This document shows, in pieces, positions 1-8,347 of a stretch of DNA of 64,000 bases. How positions within the stretch are numbered: position 1 is the first letter of the stretch; every line of letters starts with the position of its first letter. The stretch covers positions 1 through 64,000 of the forward strand of contig NZ_QLSX01000007.1 of assembly GCF_003268885.1 (NCBI RefSeq). The letters run 5' to 3'. The DNA is from Onishia taeanensis (GTDB lineage Bacteria; Pseudomonadota; Gammaproteobacteria; Pseudomonadales; Halomonadaceae). The notes under the pieces were generated by a model. The model was not told where the DNA came from. It saw only the letters and a list, made by a program, of their open reading frames with translations, and made no database searches. Both the position numbers and the translations under genes were made by a program.

Positions 1-345
1 TCCGACAGGAAGGTGACGAAGCACCAGAATCGCCGATGATTCGTTACTACATCAGTTCGGCCGAGCTGAGCGCCATGAAGCTCGCAGAAGCGGCCCGCCA
101 GCATTGGTTTGTCGAGAATAAGCTCCACTGGTCCTTGGATGTGGCGCTCCGCGAGGATGCCTGCAAAATCCATCGCGGGCAGGCAGCAGAAAACCTCGCC
201 AGGGTCCGCCATATCGCCCTGAATTACTTGAAAGGGGAGAAGCGTTTCAAGGGCGGAATTCGGCGAAAGCAGAAGAAAGCCGCGCTGGATGAGACATACC
301 TTGCTGACATTCTCGCGGTCTGATTTTTTTCATGCGTTTTCCCTG
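1..345 (+). mobile_element. ISAs1-family insertion sequence, right-hand end only
   Basis: This is the right end of an ISAs1-type element whose left part lies outside the window. It holds the 3' end of the transposase gene, a stop codon at 321-323 and a short tail ending CATGCGTTTTCCCTG (331-345). That tail resembles the terminal inverted repeat of the family as I recall it. From base 346 the sequence is UDP-glucose dehydrogenase coding DNA in a different frame, so 345/346 is taken as the element boundary. The left end and target duplication cannot be seen. Confidence 0.75.
3..323 (+). CDS. ISAs1 family transposase, C-terminal part (5' end outside window)
   Basis: The open frame runs in from the window edge and ends at TGA 321-323. 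The translation carries the C-terminal signature of ISAs1/H-repeat transposases: RYYISS, then [13 protein letters not shown] followed by the acidic ED of the DDE catalytic core, then an N..RVRHIALN helix. An internal ATG at 36 is not the real start because the homology continues upstream of it. Whether the full element is intact cannot be judged here. The product would cut and paste the IS and has no housekeeping role. Confidence 0.85.
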   Translation, partial: RQEGDEAPESPMIRYYISSAELSAMKLAEAARQHWFVENKLHWSLDVALREDACKIHRGQAAENLARVRHIALNYLKGEKRFKGGIRRKQKKAALDETYLADILAV

Positions 346-957
346 GGTATCGGCAGCGATCCGCGCATCGGCTATCACTTCATCTACCCGGGCTGCGGTT
401 ACGGCGGTTCCTGTTTTCCCAAGGACGTGCAGGCGCTGGCGCGCACCGCCAGCGAGGTTGATTACCCAGCAGATCTGCTGAATGCCGTCGAGAGCGTCAA
501 TCGTCGTCAGAAAAGCACCCTGTTTGCCAAGCTCAACCAGGCCTTCGACGGCGATCTGGCCGGCAAGACGATTGCCCTGTGGGGCCTTGCTTTCAAGCCC
601 AACACCGATGACATGCGCGATGCCCCGAGCCGCGACGTCATGGAAGCGCTGTGGGCGGCCAGCGCCAGGGTGCAGGCCTATGACCCGGAGGCTATGAAGG
701 AATGCCGGCGCATCTACGGAGAGCGCGATGACCTGGTGCTGGTGGCCGATCGCATTCAGGCCGTGAAGGGCGCGGATGCGCTGGTCATCTGCACCGAGTG
801 GAAGGAGTTCCGCATTCTCGATTTCGACTGGCTCAAGGCGCAGCTCGCCATGCCGGTGGTGGTCGACGGGCGTAACCTTTTCCCGCCGAAGGCCGTCAAG
901 GATGCGGGCCTGATGTACTACGCAGTGGGCCGTGGTGACTCTTTGGCTTCAGCTTAG
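346..957 (+). pseudogene. ugd: UDP-glucose 6-dehydrogenase, 3' remnant truncated by the IS
   Basis: About 203 codons of the C-terminal half of a UDP-glucose/GDP-mannose dehydrogenase remain. They begin at [12 protein letters not shown] and include the catalytic-cysteine motif [10 protein letters not shown], the central dimerisation helix and the C-terminal UDP-binding domain ([17 protein letters not shown]). The intact enzyme (about 440 residues) oxidises UDP-glucose to UDP-glucuronate for capsule or exopolysaccharide. The NAD-binding Rossmann half is missing and is replaced at 345/346 by the ISAs1 end. An ATG inside the IS (289) would give a short fusion, but it lacks the cofactor domain. 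The remaining frame is undamaged, which suggests a recent event. Confidence 0.85.
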
Positions 958-960
958 ATT

Positions 961-995
961 GAATCGCCCTATATGTTAGGCATACGGGGCGATTC
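961..995. terminator. Hairpin between convergent ugd remnant and cysNC
   Basis: GAATCGCCC (961-969) pairs perfectly with GGGCGATTC (987-995) across a 17-base loop. It lies between two convergent genes, where a bidirectional terminator is expected. There is no clean run of T on either strand, so termination is inferred mainly from position. Confidence 0.4.
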
Positions 996-1016
996 AGACC
1001 TCTTATTAAAAAAGAT

Positions 1017-2921
1017 TTAGCTGATTAATATACGCTCGCGAAGGTGTTTGATGACTACATCCGCCGCTTCTTCGCTGCCCATGTCGCCTGTTCTAAGGTG
1101 AACATCAGGAGCCTCGGGCGCTTCGTAGGCGGAATCGATGCCTGTGAAATTCTTCAGCTCGCCGCGCCTAGCCTTCTTGTACAGCCCCTTGGGGTCACGG
1201 TCTTCGGCCACATCTAGCGGGGTATCGACGAAGATCTCGATAAACTCGCCATCTTCCACTAGGTCCTTGGCTAACTGCCGCTCGCTGCGGAAGGGCGAGA
1301 TAAAGGCCGTCAATACGATCAGACCTGCATCCACCATCAGTTTGGCTGTTTCGCCGACGCGGCGAATGTTCTCGACCCGGTCAGCATCGGTGAAGCCCAG
1401 GTCACGGTTGAGGCCGTGGCGGACGTTGTCACCATCCAGCAGGTAGGTGTGTTGGCCGGCGGCATGTAGCTTTTTCTCGACCAGGTTGGCAATGGTCGAT
1501 TTTCCGGCCCCTGAAAGCCCGGTAAACCACAGCACGGCAGGGCGCTGATTTTTGGCAGTGGCTCGTGCCTGCTTGTCGACATCCACGTGCTGCATGTGAA
1601 TGTTTTGGCTGCGGCGCAGTGCAAAGTGCAGCATACCGGCGCCGACGGTGTTGTTGGTCATTCGGTCGATGAGGATGAAACCGCCAGTGTCCTGGTTGTC
1701 TTTGTATGGGTCGAAGGCCACAGGGCGGTTCAGGCTCAAGGTGCAAACGCCAGTGGCATTGAGGTCCATCTGCTTGCCAGCGGTGTGCTCCAGCGTATTG
1801 ACGTTAATCTGGTACTTGATGTTTGTGACGGTTGACGACACTGCCTGCGTACCGAGCTTCATCAGGTAGGGACGACCGGGCAACAGGGCTTGTTCATGCA
1901 TCCAAACGATGGTGGCCTCAAACTGGTCGGCTGTTTGAGCCGGCTGATCCACGCCCGAAATCACATCGCCGCGTGAAATATCGATTTCGTCGTCCAGCAG
2001 CAAGGTGACGGATTGACCGGCGACGGCTTCTTCCAAGTCGCAATCGAAGGTATAGATGCGCTTGACGGTGCTGTTCTTGCCGGATGGCTGTACGCGAATC
2101 GCATCGCCCGGTTTTACGCAGCCACTTGAAATCATCCCGCTGAAGCCACGGAAGTCCAGGTTAGGGCGGTTGACCCACTGCACCGGCATGCGAAAAGGCG
2201 TGCGTTGCAGGTGTGCTTCATCTATCTCGACGGTTTCCAGGTAGGCCATCAGCGTCGGGCCGTGATACCAGGGCATATGATGACCATGCTCGATGACGTT
2301 GTCGCCTTTTAGCGCCGACATCGGGATGAAGGTGATCTTTTCCAGGCCGAGCTGTCGTGCCAAGTCGCGGTATTCCTCGACGATTTCGTCGAATCGCGCC
2401 TGCGAGTAGTTCACTAGGTCCATCTTGTTGATCGCCACCACCACATGGCGCATGCCAATCAATGACATCAGAAAGCTATGTCGGCGTGTCTGCGTCAGGA
2501 TGCCGTGGCGGGCGTCGACCATCAGGATGGCGGCATCGGCCGTCGAGGCGCCGGTCACCATGTTGCGGGTGTACTGCTCGTGCCCAGGGGTATCGGCGAC
2601 GATGAACTTGCGCTTATCGGTGGAAAAGTAACGGTAGGCCACATCAATGGTGATGCCTTGTTCGCGCTCGGCGGCCAGGCCGTCCACCAGCAGCGCGAAG
2701 TCCATGTCGCCGCCCTGGGTGCCGTACTTGCGCGAGTCGGCTTCGATGGCCGCTAGCTGATCCTCGAATAGCAGCTTGGATTCGAACAGTAGGCGCCCGA
2801 TCAGTGTGCTCTTGCCGTCATCCACGCTGCCACAGGTAATGAAGCGCAGCAGGCCCTTGTTTTCGTGTGACTTGAGGTAGCCCTCAATGTCACCGGCGAT
2901 CATGTCGGAAGCGTGTGCCAT
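1017..2921 (-). CDS. cysNC: Bifunctional sulfate adenylyltransferase subunit 1 / adenylylsulfate kinase (CysN-CysC fusion)
   Basis: This 634-residue protein has an EF-Tu-like GTPase domain first: P-loop GSVDDGKST near residue 31, [12 protein letters not shown], and NKMDL. Two beta-barrel domains follow, and from about residue 460 there is an APS kinase domain with its own P-loop GLSGAGKST and the [13 protein letters not shown] motif. The CysN part couples GTP hydrolysis to APS synthesis by CysD. The CysC part phosphorylates APS to PAPS. The complex acts in the cytoplasm in assimilatory sulfate reduction or to supply sulfotransferases (NodQ-like). The start follows from homology at residue 1. 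It is separated from cysD by about 290 bp holding a degraded element, whereas the two genes normally sit side by side. Confidence 0.95.
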   Translation of the reverse strand: MAHASDMIAGDIEGYLKSHENKGLLRFITCGSVDDGKSTLIGRLLFESKLLFEDQLAAIEADSRKYGTQGGDMDFALLVDGLAAEREQGITIDVAYRYFSTDKRKFIVADTPGHEQYTRNMVTGASTADAAILMVDARHGILTQTRRHSFLMSLIGMRHVVVAINKMDLVNYSQARFDEIVEEYRDLARQLGLEKITFIPMSALKGDNVIEHGHHMPWYHGPTLMAYLETVEIDEAHLQRTPFRMPVQWVNRPNLDFRGFSGMISSGCVKPGDAIRVQPSGKNSTVKRIYTFDCDLEEAVAGQSVTLLLDDEIDISRGDVISGVDQPAQTADQFEATIVWMHEQALLPGRPYLMKLGTQAVSSTVTNIKYQINVNTLEHTAGKQMDLNATGVCTLSLNRPVAFDPYKDNQDTGGFILIDRMTNNTVGAGMLHFALRRSQNIHMQHVDVDKQARATAKNQRPAVLWFTGLSGAGKSTIANLVEKKLHAAGQHTYLLDGDNVRHGLNRDLGFTDADRVENIRRVGETAKLMVDAGLIVLTAFISPFRSERQLAKDLVEDGEFIEIFVDTPLDVAEDRDPKGLYKKARRGELKNFTGIDSAYEAPEAPDVHLRTGDMGSEEAADVVIKHLRERILIS

Positions 2922-2932
2922 GAATAACCCTT

Positions 2933-2965
2933 TAGCTATAAGCTGTAAGCCATAAGCTGTAAGTA
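2933..2965 (+). repeat. Left arm of inverted repeat flanking the four-helix-bundle remnant
   Basis: Two 14-base direct copies of ATAAGCTGTAAG plus two variable bases lie here, ending with AAGTAC. The same sequence occurs in inverted orientation at 3162-3189. The two arms enclose the degraded gene at 2975-3133 and resemble terminal inverted repeats of a small cassette. Confidence 0.7.
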
Positions 2966-2974
2966 CAACCAGTC

Positions 2975-3133
2975 CTAGCTTGCAGCAGAATCGTCATTGT
3001 CCAGCGAGGTGATCAGGCCGGATCTTGTGACCTGATCCTTGAAGCCGAAATCACGTAGATCCCGCATCGCCTTGTAAATCTCGGCGGATAACCTCGCCGA
3101 GCGCTGCCATACCTGCAGCCTTTCGAAATTCAT
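2975..3133 (-). pseudogene. Four-helix-bundle (23S rRNA intervening-sequence / S23-type) protein, truncated remnant
   Basis: The 52-codon frame starts MNFERLQVWQRSARLSAEIY and reaches FGFKDQVTRSGL. This is the N-terminal signature of the four-helix-bundle family once described from 23S rRNA intervening sequences (normally about 115-125 residues). The family usually continues S(I/V)PSNIAEG; here the text changes after RSGL and stops at TAG 2975-2977, so about the last two thirds are missing. GGCGGCG precedes the ATG as a weak ribosome-binding site. It lies between cysD and cysNC, in their direction, inside inverted AAGCTGTAAG-type repeats. The function of chromosomal family members is not known. 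Confidence 0.7.
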
Positions 3134-3161
3134 CGCCGCCACCTCTGCAAGCTGTTGGGAT

Positions 3162-3189
3162 TACTTACAGCTTACAGCTTACAGCTTAG
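3162..3189 (-). repeat. Right arm of inverted repeat flanking the four-helix-bundle remnant
   Basis: TACTTACAG followed by two further CTTACAG units and CTTAG is read here. Its reverse complement is AAGCTGTAAG repeated with a 7-base period, ending GTAAGTA. It mirrors the left arm at 2933-2965, whose inner end also reads CTGTAAGTA. Confidence 0.7.
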
Positions 3190-3211
3190 GGCTCTTCCAG
3201 GCGCTCCGCGC

Positions 3212-4114
3212 CTAGAAGTACCCCTCTTGCTTTTTCTTTTCCATGGATGCGGCACTGTCGTGGTCGATGACGCGGCCTTGCCGTTCGGATGTTCTGGTGA
3301 GCAGCATTTCCTGAATGATCGCCGGCAGAGTGTCGGCCTCGGATTCCACGGCACCGGTCAGTGGATAGCAGCCCAGGGTGCGGAAGCGCACCTTGCGCAT
3401 CATGGGTACTTCGCCTGGCTCCAGCGGCATCCGTTCATCGTCGACCATGATCAGGGCGCCATCACGTTCCACGACAGGCCGTTCTGCGGCGTAGTAGAGA
3501 GGAACGATGGGGATGTTCTGCAAGTAGATATATTGCCAGATATCCAGCTCGGTCCAGTTGGAGAGCGGGAACACGCGTATTGATTCACCCTTGTGCTTGA
3601 AGGTGTTGAAAACCCTCCAGAGTTCGGGGCGTTGGTTCTTTGGGTCCCAGCGGTGTTGATCGGTGCGAAACGAGAAAACACGCTCCTTGGCGCGGGACTT
3701 TTCTTCGTCGCGACGCGCGCCGCCGAAGGCGGCATCGAACCCGTACTTGTCCATTGCCTGTTTGAGACCTTCGGTCTTCATTACATCGGTATGAATCGCC
3801 GAGCCGTGGGTGAAGGGGTTGATATCCTTCTCGATGCCTTCCGGGTTGATATGCACCAGCAGGTCCATTCCCGCTTCCTCGGCCATACGGTCCCGAAACT
3901 CGTACATGGCACGAAATTTCCAGCGGGTGTCCACGTGGAGTAGGGGGAAGGGAGGAGGCGAGGGCGAAAATGCCTTTCGCGCCAGGTGCAGCATCACAGC
4001 GCTATCCTTGCCGACTGAGTAGAGCATGACCGGGTTTTCGGACTCGGCAACCACCTCGCGCATGATCTGGATGCTCTCGGCCTCGAGGCGTTGTAGATGG
4101 GTGAGTGTCGTCAT
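3212..4114 (-). CDS. cysD: Sulfate adenylyltransferase subunit 2
   Basis: This 300-residue protein is the catalytic subunit of ATP sulfurylase, which makes adenosine 5'-phosphosulfate from ATP and sulfate with CysN as GTPase partner. It starts [15 protein letters not shown], as other CysD proteins do. It has the PP-loop [10 protein letters not shown] at residues 33-42, then [37 protein letters not shown] and a C-terminal RQGRVIDHD segment. Length and motifs are full, so it should be active. It is transcribed toward cysNC and preceded 51 bp upstream by the transposase-derived HTH gene on the same strand. Confidence 0.96.
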   Translation of the reverse strand: MTTLTHLQRLEAESIQIMREVVAESENPVMLYSVGKDSAVMLHLARKAFSPSPPPFPLLHVDTRWKFRAMYEFRDRMAEEAGMDLLVHINPEGIEKDINPFTHGSAIHTDVMKTEGLKQAMDKYGFDAAFGGARRDEEKSRAKERVFSFRTDQHRWDPKNQRPELWRVFNTFKHKGESIRVFPLSNWTELDIWQYIYLQNIPIVPLYYAAERPVVERDGALIMVDDERMPLEPGEVPMMRKVRFRTLGCYPLTGAVESEADTLPAIIQEMLLTRTSERQGRVIDHDSAASMEKKKQEGYF

Positions 4115-4165
4115 CGTTGTTCCATTTGGTGGTAAATGCCCGGCTGATCGTAGTTGTGCGCCCGC

Positions 4166-4939
4166 TTATAGCTTGCTGTTGAGCGGCACGTCGAGAAGGT
4201 GAAAATCAGTGTGTAGCTCGAGCCAAGCGGCTATCTCTGCGCTTGCCTTGAAAAAGGCTCCATGGAAAATCAGTGCTGTCGGGCCTTGATCGGCCAAGCG
4301 CTCGAACAATTCAATATAGTCTCTGGCCTTTGGTGGCGAAGCGAATAGGCAGGTGTACAGCACGCCGCGCTTGCCATGCACATACAACTGGTAGCAAGGC
4401 GCCTGGCGATCGTTTGAATTTGTGACGACGCGCACACCTCCCCGCCATTGAGTACCGCCAAGGCTACGCACTCGCTCAACAACCGGCTGTACTTGCTGAC
4501 GCAACCACCGCCCTTTGCGTGAACGCCTTGCCGCGGCCTCTAGTGACATGGGCGCCGGTTTGAGATCCCGCGCCTCCAGCCAGTGTTCTACAGCGCGCGG
4601 CGAGACCTTTTGTCCTGTCTCATCGCTGAGTGCCTCTGCCAGCTCCCGGCTAGTCCAGCCGGGGCTTTTATCGGTAGGCCAGCGAGATAGCCGCTGCCAC
4701 AGGTACTCTCTTTCAGGCTCGCGAAGCCTCTTAGTGTTGCCCTTGTGACGGCCGCGAGGGCGAACCGGCACCGCTTGCCAGCCTCCTTCCCTAAAAGCCT
4801 TCCAGGCGGCTGAAATCGTCGGTGCAGATAGCCCGGTGCGTTTTGCCGTGCTGGCTACTGTCAGGCCATCAAGGCGTAAGCGAACTGCCTCTAGACGGCG
4901 CTGATTGAGCATTTCAGGCGATAAATGTTTAGCGCTCAT
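4166..4939 (-). CDS. Transposase-derived winged-helix protein (IS630-like, catalytic residues lost)
   Basis: The 257-residue protein opens with tandem HTH/winged-helix domains typical of IS630/Tc1-mariner transposases (RRLEAVRLRLDGLTVASTAKRTG.S..TISAAWKAF, then GWTSRELAEAL and SPRAVEHWL). The second half keeps the spacing of the DDE domain (GKRGVLYTCLF, DYIELFERLA, an IFHGAFFKASAEIAAWL segment). However, the expected acidic residues are absent: no DE at the first strand, LD.A.IH reads IFHGAF, and the final PPYSP.LNP.E block is replaced by DVPLNSKL and a stop. It lacks recognisable terminal repeats and lies 51 bp upstream of cysD on the same strand. It may be a DNA-binding protein recruited from a transposase. 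Decay is the alternative, but the frame is intact. Confidence 0.65.
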   Translation of the reverse strand: MSAKHLSPEMLNQRRLEAVRLRLDGLTVASTAKRTGLSAPTISAAWKAFREGGWQAVPVRPRGRHKGNTKRLREPEREYLWQRLSRWPTDKSPGWTSRELAEALSDETGQKVSPRAVEHWLEARDLKPAPMSLEAAARRSRKGRWLRQQVQPVVERVRSLGGTQWRGGVRVVTNSNDRQAPCYQLYVHGKRGVLYTCLFASPPKARDYIELFERLADQGPTALIFHGAFFKASAEIAAWLELHTDFHLLDVPLNSKL

Positions 4940-5071
4940 TTATTTTTCAATGTACTGAAATTAAAGAGAAAAAAATTGGATTTTGCGCTGCGGGTGCATA
5001 GCTGTTCGACATCATCATAAAAGGCCCCGTAAACTCCCACAAGTTTCCTGCAGCCCTCAAGGATGAATCGG

Positions 5072-6799
5072 ATGACAGCTTGGTTGGTACTGCTTTCCTT
5101 GGCCGGCCTGTTGGCCTTGCTGGTGTCGGGTTTGGTGCGGCCTGCCATCGCCTTCGTGACCATGGCCGCTGGCTACCTGGTCTGTGGATTGGTGGATACC
5201 ACTGTGCTTCTTCAGCAATACACCAACCCGGCCTTGGCCGCCTTGCTGTTGCTGCTGCTTGTGTCATTAGCCTTGGAGCGTTCGCCGTTGCTTGACTGGG
5301 TGTCAGAGCACCTTCTGCAAGGGCGTCCTGATAAGGCGGTCTTGAAGTTGATGGGCGTCAGTGCCGTACTTTCGGCCTTTCTCAATAATACGGCCGTGGT
5401 CGCGAGTTTCCTGAGTACGATTTCACGGCAAGACCGTATTGCCCCGTCTCGGCTACTGATCCCGCTTTCCTATGCTTCCATCCTGGGGGGGATGACGACT
5501 CTGGTTGGGACCTCGACCAACCTGGTGGTCAATTCTTTTGCGTTGGGCAGCGCAGGCATCGAACTTGGTATGTTTCAGTTCAGCCTGGTGGGTGTGCCCG
5601 TGGCGCTGCTGACTTTTGCGGTGTTGGTCTGGCGAGCAAGAACATTGCCACATCATCACCCGGAGGAGGCTGAAGATAAGCTTTCCTATTTTCTGGCGGC
5701 CGACCTCGAGCGAAGCTCCGAGTTGGTTGGCAAGAGCATAGAAGCCAATGGTTTGCGCAGCCTGGATGGCCTCTATCTGCTCGAGATTGAGCGAGAAGGG
5801 CGGCTGATCACTCCCGTGGGGCCGGAAGAAGTACTGCATGCAGACGACACGCTGGTATTCACCGGCGCAGTGAGCAAGGTGCAAGCTCTCCAGCGTTTCC
5901 CGGGGCTCAAGCTATTTGGGCACCACGCCGATGACCTGCTGGCCACCAACCTGATGGAAGTCGTGGTCTCGCATGAATCAGAGCTGTCGGGACGGACGTT
6001 GCAGGAAGTCGATTTTCGCAGCATGTTCAATGCGGGGGTGGTGGGCATTCGCCGTGGGGGGAAACGCCTGGAGGGCCAGTTGGGGCAGATTCCGCTGCGA
6101 GTGGGCGACTGTCTATTGATGGCGGTAGGGAGCGACTTTCATCAGCATCGCAACCTGGATCGCAACTTTCACTTGCTGAGCGGCAGCCCCACCCGGCCTC
6201 GCCTGAGTACCTGGGAAAGTGGCTTAACCCTGGCAGGGTTTACGGGCGTGATTGGGCTGTCGGCCCTTGAGCTGTTACCCCTGTTTCATGGTTTGCTGTT
6301 GATGATGGGTGGATTGTTGCTGGGGCGTGTGCTGAGCCCTTCAGAGTTGCGTCGACGCTTCCCCTTTGAGCTTTGGATGATCATCGGCTCGGCACTGGCT
6401 ATTGCTCAAGGACTGGAGACATCCGGCGCGGCAGACCTGCTGGCCGATGGCATGCAGGCAATGTTCAATGGTCACGGCGTGTATGGCGCATTTATCGGCT
6501 GCTATATCCTGACGCTGCTACTGACCGAGACGGTGACCAACAATGCCGCTGCGGCCTTGGCTTTTCCGGTCGCCTGGACCACTGCCCATGCCTTGGGCGT
6601 CGCCCCCATGCCCTTCATCATGGCCGTGGCCTACGGGGCCAGCGCCTGTTTCTTGATTCCCTATGGGTATCAGACGCATCTGATGGTCTACTCGCCGGGG
6701 CGGTATAGCCTGATCGACTTTCTGCGTATTGGTGCCCCGGTCAGCATTGTCTACTCGGCTGCCGTGCTCGTGCTGACGCCCATCGTCTTTCCTTTCTGA
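5072..6799 (+). CDS. SLC13-family permease with two RCK_C (TrkA-C) domains, probable sulfate transporter
   Basis: This is an inner-membrane transporter of about 575 residues. An N-terminal hydrophobic half carries the family motif LNNTAVVASFLSTI and GTSTNLVVNSF. A soluble centre (roughly residues 205-370) holds two TrkA-C/RCK_C-like domains, and a second hydrophobic half has TVTNNAAAALAFP. Proteins of this build import sulfate or other anions with Na+ or H+. Two ATGs are possible; 5072 is preferred because AAGGA (5059-5063) lies 8 bases upstream, while it abuts the ATG at 5063. The gene diverges from the cysD-cysNC operon, which supports sulfate as substrate (inference). The 130-base AT-rich gap likely holds both promoters. 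Confidence 0.85.
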   Translation: MTAWLVLLSLAGLLALLVSGLVRPAIAFVTMAAGYLVCGLVDTTVLLQQYTNPALAALLLLLLVSLALERSPLLDWVSEHLLQGRPDKAVLKLMGVSAVLSAFLNNTAVVASFLSTISRQDRIAPSRLLIPLSYASILGGMTTLVGTSTNLVVNSFALGSAGIELGMFQFSLVGVPVALLTFAVLVWRARTLPHHHPEEAEDKLSYFLAADLERSSELVGKSIEANGLRSLDGLYLLEIEREGRLITPVGPEEVLHADDTLVFTGAVSKVQALQRFPGLKLFGHHADDLLATNLMEVVVSHESELSGRTLQEVDFRSMFNAGVVGIRRGGKRLEGQLGQIPLRVGDCLLMAVGSDFHQHRNLDRNFHLLSGSPTRPRLSTWESGLTLAGFTGVIGLSALELLPLFHGLLLMMGGLLLGRVLSPSELRRRFPFELWMIIGSALAIAQGLETSGAADLLADGMQAMFNGHGVYGAFIGCYILTLLLTETVTNNAAAALAFPVAWTTAHALGVAPMPFIMAVAYGASACFLIPYGYQTHLMVYSPGRYSLIDFLRIGAPVSIVYSAAVLVLTPIVFPF

Positions 6800-6966
6800 G
6801 AGGGCCTCTGCAGCGGCCGGAGTGAAGCACGACCCATCCCCTGTGTACAATGGGCTGAAACTTGAGCCGACACGCGGGAAATACCATTTTTCGGATGGGT
6901 TTCAGAGCGCGTCAGGGGCGCGAGCCTAGTGTATTGTACGATGAGATGCGGAGAACCAATAAAGGC

Positions 6967-8247
6967 ATGGATGTGACATACCCTTACGAACGCCGCCACT
7001 CCCGGTGGTATGAGCAAATCCTGCTGGGCTTGCCTTTCCAGGTATTGGTCGGTCTGCCGCTGGTCATCGCGCTGCCGGCGCTGGAGCGCTGGGGCTGGGG
7101 CTTCTGGCAGACCATGCCGGACTATCGCTTCAACACCATCGTGGCGATCGGCTTGGCCTTTGTAGCTATTACCCTTTGCCTGCGGCGGTTTGCCCGCTTT
7201 CCTGGCGTGCAGGTGGCCGCTTATATTTTGCCCACCGTCAGCTTGGCATTTCTTGTGGTGGTGGCCATCCTCTTCTTCACCAGGGAAGAGTACACGCGCC
7301 AAGTGCTGTTTACGGGGTATCTGGCCTCGCTACTGTGGTTCTTCGCCGGTTACTTCATTGGTAGGCGCTATCGGCGTATGAAGATCGCGGTGGTGCCTGT
7401 GGGTAATGCCTTGCAATTGAAGCCCACAGCGAGGATAGAGCTTCGTCAGCTATGTACCCCTGAGCCGGATGGTACCCGCTATGATGCGGTTGTGGCGGAT
7501 CTAAGAAGCGAGGACCTGGGCGCCGAATGGGAGAAATTTCTGGCGCAATGCACCCTATGCAGAATCCCGGTGTATCACGTCCGCCAGATGCAAGAGTCCA
7601 TCACTGGTCGTGTCCGGGTCGACCATCTTTCGGAGAACGAGTTTGGCTCTCTGCTGCCGTCTGCCATGTACGCCGGCCTGAAGCGCTGTGCCGATTTGCT
7701 AGGCGCGTTGCTGCTACTGCCGGTTCTTGCCCCCATCATGTTGCTCACGGCTCTGGCGATACGGAAAGATAGCCCTGGCCCTGCGCTGTTTCTTCAGGAG
7801 CGCATGGGATATCGAGGTGTTCCGTTCAAGGTCTACAAGTTTCGCAGCATGTATATCGATCGAGATGGCAAGGGCTTTACTGATGGTGATGATGACCCCC
7901 GCATCACCCCGGTTGGCAAGGTGATTCGCAAGTATCGCCTCGATGAGCTTCCTCAGCTCTTTAATGTGTTGAAAGGGGAGATGAGCTTTATTGGCCCTCG
8001 CCCGGAATCCATGCAGCTCTCCGAGTGGTATGAGCGCGATGTGCCTTTCTTCCGCTATCGCCATGTCGTCAGGCCGGGTATTTCCGGGTGGGCTCAGGTC
8101 GAGCAGGGCTATGCTGCCGAGGTTGATGGCATGACGACCAAGCTGCAATATGACTTCTACTACATCAAACACTTCTCACTTTGGCTTGATGTGCTGGTGC
8201 TCTTCAAGACCGTCAAGACGGTGTTTACCGGTAATGGCGCCAGGTAA
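6967..8247 (+). CDS. Polyprenyl-phosphate hexose-1-phosphate transferase (WbaP/WcaJ-like)
   Basis: The enzyme would start a surface polysaccharide by moving a sugar phosphate from a UDP-sugar to undecaprenyl phosphate at the inner membrane. About four hydrophobic segments come first, then a soluble linker, then a hydrophobic helix and the bacterial sugar transferase domain in the last 200 residues. Visible motifs are DSPGPALFLQERMG, KFRSM, the YRLDELPQLFNVL block with the Asp-Glu dyad, and SFIGPRPE. ATGs at 6862, 6946 and 6967 are in frame. 6967 is chosen because AAAGG lies just upstream and hydrophobic homology begins soon after, but 6946 is possible. The sugar is unknown. Confidence 0.9.
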   Translation: MDVTYPYERRHSRWYEQILLGLPFQVLVGLPLVIALPALERWGWGFWQTMPDYRFNTIVAIGLAFVAITLCLRRFARFPGVQVAAYILPTVSLAFLVVVAILFFTREEYTRQVLFTGYLASLLWFFAGYFIGRRYRRMKIAVVPVGNALQLKPTARIELRQLCTPEPDGTRYDAVVADLRSEDLGAEWEKFLAQCTLCRIPVYHVRQMQESITGRVRVDHLSENEFGSLLPSAMYAGLKRCADLLGALLLLPVLAPIMLLTALAIRKDSPGPALFLQERMGYRGVPFKVYKFRSMYIDRDGKGFTDGDDDPRITPVGKVIRKYRLDELPQLFNVLKGEMSFIGPRPESMQLSEWYERDVPFFRYRHVVRPGISGWAQVEQGYAAEVDGMTTKLQYDFYYIKHFSLWLDVLVLFKTVKTVFTGNGAR

Positions 8248-8282
8248 GCGCGTAAGGGCCTTGAAAAAACTCACGTTGTTGA

Positions 8283-8305
8283 GGGCGGCCATGTGCCGCC
8301 CTTTT
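8283..8305 (+). terminator. Rho-independent terminator after sugar transferase
   Basis: GGGCGGC (8283-8289), loop CATGT, GCCGCCC (8295-8301) and then TTTT form a compact intrinsic terminator 35 bases after the stop codon. Confidence 0.8.
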
Positions 8306-8347
8306 CATTGGCCTTTTAATTAGCCCGAGTGTATTAGCTTGAATCTA

